A stretch of DNA of 14,666 nucleotides from an uncultured Planctomycetaceae bacterium. GTDB lineage: Bacteria; Planctomycetota; Planctomycetia; Pirellulales; Pirellulaceae. Below the pieces are notes generated by a model. That model made no database searches, was not told the origin of the DNA, and worked only from the letters and a program-made list of their open reading frames with translations. The DNA lies in the NCBI GenBank assembly GCA_903927685.1, contig CAIYOB010001519.1, positions 1 to 14,666 on the forward strand, read 5' to 3'. The number at the start of each line of letters is the position of its first letter. The stretch's first letter is position 1. The position numbers and the translations under genes are program-made. This document shows positions 1-7,400 of this stretch, in pieces.

Positions 1-332
1 TCCTGAGTTTGAGTCAGCGGATCTTGGAGCGGCTGGGCTATCGGGTCCTGGTCGCCCGCACGCCCGGCGAGGCGCTGCGCCTGGCACGCGAGCACGAAGG
101 GGAGATCCACCTGCTGTTAACCGACGTCGTGATGCCCGAAATGAACGGCCGGGATCTGGCGAGAAATCTCCTGCGCCAATTCCCGAACCTCAAGCGGCTG
201 TTCATGTCAGGCTACACCGCCAACGTGATCGCGCACCACGGCGTACTGGACCCCGGCGTGGATTTCATCCAGAAGCCCTTTTCGGTCCAGGCCCTGGCCG
301 ACAAGGTGCGGGAGACGCTGAGTCGGGATTGA
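1..332 (+). CDS. Receiver domain, C-terminal end of a (probably hybrid) histidine kinase, 5'-partial
   Basis: This is a phosphoacceptor receiver (REC) domain of a two-component system, acting in the cytoplasm. The reading frame is open to the left edge (CTG AGT TTG before the first clear residues), so the gene starts outside the window and the TTG at 9 is not a believable start. Visible landmarks are the phosphorylatable Asp in LLLTDVVMPEMNG (codon 123-125), the switch Ser in FMSGYT and the invariant Lys in QKPF. The protein ends about 15 residues after that Lys with no output domain. The pattern of FMSGYT, then GVLDPGVDFIQKPF, then an immediate stop is typical of receivers at the C-terminus of hybrid histidine kinases of the CckA kind, but a stand-alone response regulator cannot be excluded. 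The first beta-strand and its acidic pocket residues are outside the window. The TGA stop lies 10 bases from the stop of the convergent gene. Confidence 0.9.
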   Translation, partial: LSLSQRILERLGYRVLVARTPGEALRLAREHEGEIHLLLTDVVMPEMNGRDLARNLLRQFPNLKRLFMSGYTANVIAHHGVLDPGVDFIQKPFSVQALADKVRETLSRD

Positions 333-342
333 CGCACTCCCA

Positions 343-3300
343 TTACTCCCCCGAGACTTGCTGACACCGCGCGTGCGCCTGAACCAGGGCCCGCCGCGTC
401 GATTCCTCCGGGTAGCCCTCGGCCAACGCGCCCAACGCGTCGGCGGCGGTGGCGTCGGCCAACCGCCCCAAGGCTGCGGCAGCCGTGTGCCGGGTGTCCG
501 GCGCGTTGCTCAAGTCCCCGACGATGGCCAGCAGCACGGGCACTGCACGGCGGTCGCCGATGCGGCCCAGCGCCCAGGCGACTCCGGCTCGCCAGCAGGG
601 TGTCAAATCGTTGTGCAGGAACAGTACGCCCGGCCCCACCGGATCGGGATGCCCGCTCGCCGCTTCCGGCGGCGAATGCTGCAACAGCGAACTCAAACCC
701 GGGGCCGTCTGCGGATCGGCCAGATTGCCCAACGCTCGCGCCAGGTAGAAGCAGACCCAATGCTTGACCGGTAGCTCCAGGACCACGGGAATCCCCTTGT
801 CGAACACTCGGGGGATGCTCACCGGCTGGGCCTGGTACCGCTCCAGCGCCGCCAGAATCGCCGGGGCGTACTGCCGATCGCGGCAGACCAGCGACAGAAC
901 TTGGGCCGCCCGGATCTCCGGGCCGGGATGCCCGCCCCAGCAGCGATGCGTCGTCGAGACAGCCTGCTCGATCTCCGCATCCCGTACGGCTCGGCCATCG
1001 CCCAGCATCGCCAGGCACGTCTGGGCCACTGCCGCCTCGGCTCCTTGTCGGCGCAGCACGCGGCCGGTCACGGTCTCGCAGTCGTCGTTCTCCAGCAATA
1101 GCGCTCGATCCTGGTCGACGGGTAGCGCGCGGATCAGCTGCGGCAGGATCGCGCGGGCGTTGGTCGAGCCGCGGGCGTCCAGCGCTGCGGCAATCAGGTA
1201 ATGCACGGGAGAAGCATGGCAGGCCATCAGGGCCGGATGATCGCCGTACCACAGCGTGTACTTGGGATACTCGTCCAGCGCCGCGAACGTCGCGACCAAA
1301 GCCGACTCCGCCTCCGGCGTGCCGATCCGCCCCAGGGCCTCGACCGCCGCCTCGGCCAGGAACAGGTTCCCGGTGTCCGGATGATCGTGTTGAGCCAGCG
1401 TCTCGGCCAGCAGCGGAACCGCCTCGGTGTCGTGCAGGTAACCGAGCGCGCGCGTTACCGCCTGGATCGTCCGCGGATTTGCCTCCGACAGCGAGTTGAA
1501 CTGCGTGCCGTCCACTTGGTGCGTCTTCTTCCACGCCGGATACGGATTGATGTCCCGGTGCTCGATCAGGTAGCGGCGTAACGGGACAAGAGCGGCGGAA
1601 CTGCCCGTATGCCCCAAGGCCACCGCCGCCCGCCGCACCACGTCCCGGTCGGGACTGGCCAGCCGAGCGACCAACTCGCCCTCAATGGCGTCCCAGGGAT
1701 GCTCGGCGAGCCACCGCCGCCACGCCTGGACTTGACGCTCGCGGTCCTCGTCCGGCGCGAACGCGTTGAACTCTTCGGCATGGCCGGTCAGATTCTCCAA
1801 GGCCACCGCCGCGGCCTGGGCCACGAGGGGCTCGCGGTCGGCCAGTGTTTCCAGCAGGGGAGGCACGGATTCGCGCGTGCCGCAGGCTGCCAGCGCCAGG
1901 GCCGCCGCGACACGCCGCTCCTTGGCCCCGCCCTGCAGATTCTCGGCCAACGCCGCGGCCGCGGTCGGATCGCGGAAGACGGCCAAGCGCCCCGCCGCCG
2001 AAATCCGCAGCGCGTCGTCCTCGCCGCGCAGCTGGGCCACCAGTTCCGCCACGTCGCCGCCCGCCGACGGATCGGCCGTCCGGGCATGGCGATCGATCCC
2101 GGCCACTTCGCGGTAGCGGTCCAACTGTAACTCCATCAGGCCCGTCACCGCCGCGTTGTTGCCCCGAAACCGCAACGGCTGGCCCGCGCCGGTCAACCGC
2201 AACGGCCGGCTCTGCATCGCCTGGGGCAGCGCGGCCACGCGCAGCGGAGCAACTTGCCGGTCGTGATGACAGCCGATGCAGCCCCGCCGTTCCCCGGGAC
2301 GCACGTAGATCCAGGACATCTCGTTCAATTCGGATCGCCCCTCGGCGTCGACCGCCTGGAACGCGATGGGCGTATCCGCCGGCACCTCGACGGCAAACGA
2401 ACCGTCCGGCGCCAGCGGCACCGTGCCCAGCTCCCGAACCTGGCTGCCCGCATGGACGATGTACGAATGCGACGAACGGACGGTCAGCCCTTCGCCGGCC
2501 AGCACGCGCATCGCCCGCACGTGCTGCCAGCCGGCCGTGGTCTTCTGCGTGTACCGCGCGTTCTGGCAGAACAGGACACCCGTGGCCTGCGGATCCCGTT
2601 CCCGATCCCCATCGATTTTCGCCGCCATCTGCAGCGGCCGTGGCCGCGGCCCCAGGTAGATCGGCGAGTGCAGCGGGCTGCCCGGCGAAGTGTGGATCAC
2701 GGTCAGCCGCGGCGGACGGCTGGCGGGTTCCAGCACGGCGATCTTCTCGTAGCTCGGCTCCTGAAGGATCTTCTTCTGCTTGCCCTGGACGGTCTCGCGC
2801 GGCACGTTTACCGCCGTGGTGCACAACAGCCGGCCGTCGGGCAACGCTGCCAAATCGCCGGCCGCAACGGACAAATGCTGGAGCTGGTCGGGAGGGTAGC
2901 CCAACTTGCCGATCGTGATTCCCGGCCCGGACAAGAACGCCAACCGGCCGTCGGGTAGCGGGGCGGGGCTGCCGCACAGATAAGCTCGCAACCGGCGCCC
3001 GTATTCGGGCCGGTTGTTCAAGCCGAACTCCGTATAGCCGCCCGCGCCATCCGGATGCACCGCGTGCAGCAGCGTCTCAACCTTGCCGCGGTCGAAGAAA
3101 TTGTCGGAGCGAATGAACACGATCCGCCCGTCGGCCAGGACTTCCGGCTCGTTGTCAAAGATGATGGTATGAGTCAGAGGCCGTGGCTCGCTGCCGTCCG
3201 AGTTCATCACGAACAGCGACCGCGACGGCGGATTGTGGTACTCCTCGAACCGGCCGATCCGCGTCGATGTGAACGCAATCCGCCCGTCGGGCAACTCGAC

Positions 3301-4386
3301 CGGGTCGATGTCGTGAAACGGCCCGTTGGTCAGCCGCTGCGGCGCCCCGCCGCCGGCGGGCACCCGGTAGATGTGGTAGAAGGGCTCGTCCTGGTAGGCC
3401 ATCGAAATCAGGATCGACTGGCCGTCGAAGCTGCCGCTGGGCGAGCCCAATGCGCCGCGGCCGGCGTCGACCAGCAGCCGCGGCGTGGCGCCCGCGGGGC
3501 CCGGCGATAGGGCGAACAGCTTCCGTCCGACTTTCATCGGGGCGGGCAAGTCGTGTTCGGGAAACACGCGGGCTTTGCGCGGATTGAAGATGGTTACGTT
3601 CAGGCTCTGATACGCTGTGCCCTCGCGGCCCGGTTCGCGGTACAGGCTGCAATCGTCGCCGACGAACACGATCGATTCCGGCCACGCGAATTCCGCGTCA
3701 GGCTCCGTCTCCACGACCGGACCAACGTGGCCTTGGCGCCCCGCTTCCTGCCGGACCCCCTGAGCCGCCTTGGCCACCTCGCCCACCGGCTCGCCGCCCG
3801 GCGCGGCGGCCGACGGGATCACGATTCGGCCCCAAGGCCGGACCCCGTACTCGCCCACCACCCCGGCCGCACTCCATTTCTGATCGTCAAACTCCGGCTG
3901 CTGCCAATTCGCCGCGGCGACGGTGTGGCACTTCCAGTCCGCGCTGCTCGCCAAGACGACCTTCTGGCCGTCGGCCAGTTCCGCGACGAACTTGACGATC
4001 AACCCCGCCGCACCCGGCAGCGTGTTGATCGCCTCGACCGCCAAGCCGATCCGCCCCGGCACGATCATGCCGGTCACATCCCACCGCTTGGCGTTCTTCC
4101 ACGCGCTGTTGCCGGTCTGGCTTTCGCCGACCGGACGGCCATTGATGTACAGTACGAACAGATTGTCACAGGTCGCGATCACTTCGGCCGACTTGAGCGC
4201 CGGATTCTCCGGCACGTCCACCTCCGCCCGAAAGTAACTCGACCCCGCCGCGGGCGCAGCCCCGTCCCCGCTGGCCGGCCAAATCCACTGGGCCCCGTCC
4301 AATCCGTTCGGCTCCCCCTGCGCCGCCGCGACCGCACTGAATGCCAGCCAACCCGCCATCACCAAGAACCGCGCACAACTCTTCAT
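343..4386 (-). CDS. Exported HzsA-related beta-propeller protein with one c-type heme site and C-terminal HEAT repeats
   Basis: The product has 1347 residues. A Sec signal peptide (MKSCARFLVMAGWLAFSAVAAA, cleavage likely before Gln23) sends it out of the cytoplasm. Residues about 30-195 form a beta-sandwich like the N-terminal domains of large glycoside hydrolases (GAQWIWPA, FRAEVDVP, YINGRPVG). Residues about 235-600 are a TolB/HzsA-like beta-propeller with four L-[PA]-D-G-R-[IL] strand motifs near 365, 417, 477 and 515 and an SDNFFDRGKVETL motif. A domain ending in SWIYVRPGERRGCIGCHH follows; Cys703, Cys706 and His707 make a single CxxCH c-type heme site (codons 2266-2280). Residues about 775-1335 are HEAT/PBS-lyase-type helical repeats such as WRAGVAWALGRIGDRRAVPVLL. 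The arrangement resembles the propeller and middle domain of hydrazine synthase alpha, hence 'HzsA-related', but HEAT repeats replace a second heme domain, so this is not proposed to be a true hydrazine synthase. Substrate and partners are unknown. The start at 4386 is chosen because GGAGG lies 6 bases upstream and the signal peptide begins there; an upstream extension to 4653 would add 89 mostly basic residues overlapping the preceding gene. Confidence 0.88.
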   Translation of the reverse strand: MKSCARFLVMAGWLAFSAVAAAQGEPNGLDGAQWIWPASGDGAAPAAGSSYFRAEVDVPENPALKSAEVIATCDNLFVLYINGRPVGESQTGNSAWKNAKRWDVTGMIVPGRIGLAVEAINTLPGAAGLIVKFVAELADGQKVVLASSADWKCHTVAAANWQQPEFDDQKWSAAGVVGEYGVRPWGRIVIPSAAAPGGEPVGEVAKAAQGVRQEAGRQGHVGPVVETEPDAEFAWPESIVFVGDDCSLYREPGREGTAYQSLNVTIFNPRKARVFPEHDLPAPMKVGRKLFALSPGPAGATPRLLVDAGRGALGSPSGSFDGQSILISMAYQDEPFYHIYRVPAGGGAPQRLTNGPFHDIDPVELPDGRIAFTSTRIGRFEEYHNPPSRSLFVMNSDGSEPRPLTHTIIFDNEPEVLADGRIVFIRSDNFFDRGKVETLLHAVHPDGAGGYTEFGLNNRPEYGRRLRAYLCGSPAPLPDGRLAFLSGPGITIGKLGYPPDQLQHLSVAAGDLAALPDGRLLCTTAVNVPRETVQGKQKKILQEPSYEKIAVLEPASRPPRLTVIHTSPGSPLHSPIYLGPRPRPLQMAAKIDGDRERDPQATGVLFCQNARYTQKTTAGWQHVRAMRVLAGEGLTVRSSHSYIVHAGSQVRELGTVPLAPDGSFAVEVPADTPIAFQAVDAEGRSELNEMSWIYVRPGERRGCIGCHHDRQVAPLRVAALPQAMQSRPLRLTGAGQPLRFRGNNAAVTGLMELQLDRYREVAGIDRHARTADPSAGGDVAELVAQLRGEDDALRISAAGRLAVFRDPTAAAALAENLQGGAKERRVAAALALAACGTRESVPPLLETLADREPLVAQAAAVALENLTGHAEEFNAFAPDEDRERQVQAWRRWLAEHPWDAIEGELVARLASPDRDVVRRAAVALGHTGSSAALVPLRRYLIEHRDINPYPAWKKTHQVDGTQFNSLSEANPRTIQAVTRALGYLHDTEAVPLLAETLAQHDHPDTGNLFLAEAAVEALGRIGTPEAESALVATFAALDEYPKYTLWYGDHPALMACHASPVHYLIAAALDARGSTNARAILPQLIRALPVDQDRALLLENDDCETVTGRVLRRQGAEAAVAQTCLAMLGDGRAVRDAEIEQAVSTTHRCWGGHPGPEIRAAQVLSLVCRDRQYAPAILAALERYQAQPVSIPRVFDKGIPVVLELPVKHWVCFYLARALGNLADPQTAPGLSSLLQHSPPEAASGHPDPVGPGVLFLHNDLTPCWRAGVAWALGRIGDRRAVPVLLAIVGDLSNAPDTRHTAAAALGRLADATAADALGALAEGYPEESTRRALVQAHARCQQVSGE

Positions 4387-4392
4387 CGATCG

Positions 4393-4397
4393 CCTCC
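4393..4397 (-). promoter_or_regulatory. Shine-Dalgarno of the HzsA-related gene
   Basis: Read on the minus strand, GGAGG stands 6 bases before the ATG at 4384-4386. It decides the start: the in-frame ATG at about 4402 would place this GGAGG inside the coding sequence, and the signal peptide fits the later start better. It lies in the 58-base gap after the stop of the giant gene, so the downstream gene can be translated from its own site even if the two are co-transcribed. No clear promoter or terminator is visible in the gap. Confidence 0.75.
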
Positions 4398-4444
4398 GCA
4401 TGCCGTCAGACCTCAAGGGGATTCGACCCTTCGTGCCCCAGAGT

Positions 4445-7400
4445 CTAGGTGCGGTCAAGGCGGAGGTCAACCTGCAGCGACTCCCAGAACTCATCCGCCA
4501 GCCGATCGAGTTCACCGCTGCCCGCGGAAACCCGCCGCGGCGGAACACGCGAGGACGGCGACGCCGCGGCCTGAGATGCCGTCCAGCGGGCCAGGCTGGC
4601 GTCCCCGCGAGCACGCTCGCCCGGCTTGGCGTCCGCCGCGGGACGCGGTGCATGCCCAGGAGGCGTAAGGCGGGACGCGGCGCCGGCCGTCGGCAGCAGC
4701 GCGGGGGCGAATTCGCCTTCGCCCGCGGCGCTCAGATGCGAGTTGATGTAGTTGATCGCCAGCAAGACGTCCTGGGGTGTGACATCTCCGCTGTCGTCGA
4801 CGTCGTAGTACGGCGGCCCGGAGGCGGGCGGCGCGGGCAGGGACGGATCGCCCGGATGGCTGTTGATATAGTTGATCACGGTCAGCACGTCCGCCGCATC
4901 GACCCGTTGACTGCCGTCCACGTCCCACGGAAGCAAGGCGTTATGCCAGATCGGAACGACCACGCTGGTCAACGTATCTGCGTTCGCCGGCGCCGCCTCG
5001 CGGTGCCCCACCCCGTCGATTGCCACGCTGTAGAATGCATAGCTATGTCCGGATTGGCCGGTGTACGCGGCCGTCGTCAGCGGCGTGGCGGCCAGCCAGG
5101 GCTGGAACGTGCCGCCGTTGTCGGAGACGTACACGTCATACGCGTCAATCCCGGCCCCGCTGTCGCTGCCGCTCCAGGCGACCGGGAACGTGAGCCACGG
5201 CGTGGTCGGATCCAGCGGCGATACGGCGCTGCTCGGCCGTTGGACGTCGATTGCATACACGACCTCGTTGGTAATGATCGGGTCGTTGAAATCGAACACG
5301 ATGCTCGCCTGGTTGCGGATCTGGACGCCTTCGACCAGGCCCGGCTTGAGCCGCACCGAATAGCTGACGTAGCCTTCGCCCCGCCCCGAGTCGTCGTTCG
5401 GCGGCAGGAAGCCGGCCAGCAGATCCCGCGGCAGGCCGCCGGACTGTGGATCGACCGAGCGCAGTTCCCACGTCAACACGCCCGTCTCGGGATTCAGGTC
5501 GGCGGTCACGTGCACGGGATACGCGTCATACGCGACCGTGGTGTCCGTCTCGAAGTGCAGGCGGCCGGCCGGATCGGGAATCTGGATGACCGTGTCGCCG
5601 AACTGAATCGGACCGAACTGGAAGCTGCTCCAGTCCAAATCCGAGTCCAGCTGGTCCGTAATTACGACCCGCTGGGCCGGCACGGTCGCCAGTTCGGGAT
5701 CGTTCTCGAAGTACACGGTGTAGGGCAGGGCCGTTGATTCGTGGACGTACCGGCCCGCGCCCGCTGCCGCCGGGCCGACCTTTTCGTTGGGGTCCCAGGA
5801 CTGAAAGGCGACGGTGGATGCGGTCTGCTGCGGCCGGTAGGGCAGGATGTGGCCCGGGTAGCTGAACTGCAGCATGTAGTAGGGACTGTAGTCGCCGCCC
5901 CACGGGCTGGGATCGCCGGACGGCAGCAGTGCCCCGTGGCCGAAGACACCGATCAGGAAGTCGTACGTCTTCGCTGCGTCCAGGCCGGTCAAGTGGATCA
6001 GCGCGCTGTCGCCGCCGCGACTGGTGTTCGCCGCGACCAGTTGGCCGTCCCCGGTGCGGACGACCAGGTCCAAGTCACCCTGCCGGCCGGTAAAGCGGAC
6101 GCGGGCGGTCAACGCGTACGTCTTCGAGACCCCGGCCGCCGGGATCCGCAACCGGAACCAGTCGCCTTGGCCGGCGTCGGTTTCGGCCAGGATCAGGTTG
6201 TCCACCAGCGTCGTGCCGATCGGCAAGGTCTTGGCCGCCGAGACGACGTCGTTGGGCTCGAAGCGATCGTCGGCCACGGCCAGGCCCTGATCGAGGAACG
6301 CGGAGACGGCGGAGGAATCCTCGGCGACCGCGGCGTAGAACTCGGCGGCCGTCTGAGCAGCCAGCGCGGGGGCGATGAACTCCGGCCCCAGCTGCCACAG
6401 CAGCGAGGCGATCCCCCCCGCCACGTTATCGCCCGTGTTGGCGTTGTTGTTGACGCCGTCGGCGCGGAGCCGGCCCGGCGAAATCGCGGTGTCCGCGGCG
6501 TCGGCGTTCTGGGCCAATCCGTAGCCGTCGAAGCCCATCCAGAAATCGTTCTGCGCGAGGTACTTGCCGGTACGATACCAGCTGCGCGGCGTGACAACGC
6601 TGTCGGCGCCCGGCTCGCCGCGTCCCGGCTCCAGCAACCAGCCGGCCAGGGCGGACGCAACGCCTTCCAGCCAGGCCGTTGAGTCCGTGCCGCTTTCCCA
6701 GATCGCTCCGGCGTCCCGCGGGTCATAGGGCAGCGGTTGGCGGCCCTGTGCGGCGAACTGAGCAGCGTGAGCGTACGCCTGCCAGAACGAGGCGGCATCC
6801 CGCACGCCGGGGCCGGTGATGACCTCGACCACGTCGTGTTCCGCGTCGTGGCGGTACTCATCCGTAAAGCTGACGAAGGGCCGGATGCAGGTCCAGCCGC
6901 GGTTGGCGCCGGACGGCTGCAACAGGACTTCGGCCTGCTGCAGCCAGTCCAAGTACTGGGCATAGACGGCCTGTCCGGTCGCGTTGAAGTCGAGCGGCTC
7001 GAGCCGGACGAGCCCGCCGCTGTCACCCTCCGGCAACTGAAACACCTCGGATCGTGCCGCCACTTCGGCCCGCGCCCACTCCTGCTGGACGCCGTCGGGC
7101 AGCGGTTCGGGGCGGACGGTCACCCAGGTGGGATCGTCGGCGTGGGACACCGTCGTCAGCGAGTCGGGGGCGACGAACGCTCCCCACGGCGTCGCGGCGG
7201 TCAGCACGACGTACAACTGCCGGGGTTCGTCGTTTTCCCGCGGGTCCTGGTTGCGGATCAACTCACCGTCCAGGTCCCGGCGGAAGGCAAACGCGACGAC
7301 ACTCCGAGACAAGCCGTGCGTCGCATACCCGGTCCCCGTCCATTCGTTGCGGCGGCTGACGGGATAGTCGGCTGCGTCCCCCGCTTCCGGCACGCCGGGG

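Noticed and set aside
9..11. TTG as start codon of the receiver gene
   Set aside because: The frame continues open to the left edge and the receiver would lack its first strand; it is simply an internal Leu codon.
212..1534. 440-codon minus-strand open frame overlapping the receiver and HEAT regions
   Set aside because: It is an out-of-frame shadow of the HzsA-related gene with low-complexity Arg/Gly-rich translation, and it runs antisense into the receiver domain. The frames at 1682-2977 and 10539-11876 are shadows of the same kind.
343..4386. True hydrazine synthase alpha subunit (anammox)
   Set aside because: There is a single heme motif, HEAT repeats fill the C-terminal half, and no HzsB/HzsC-like gene is adjacent; similarity to the propeller and middle domain is not enough for the enzyme name.
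4415..4431. Inverted repeat AAGGGG...CCCTT between the two minus-strand genes as a terminator
   Set aside because: The stem is only 5 base pairs, with a 7-base loop and no T-run, so it is too weak to call.
4387..4653. N-terminal extension of the HzsA-related gene by 89 codons
   Set aside because: It overlaps the giant gene by about 209 bases, its translation is Arg-rich and of low complexity, and a GGAGG site plus a clean signal peptide support the start at 4386.
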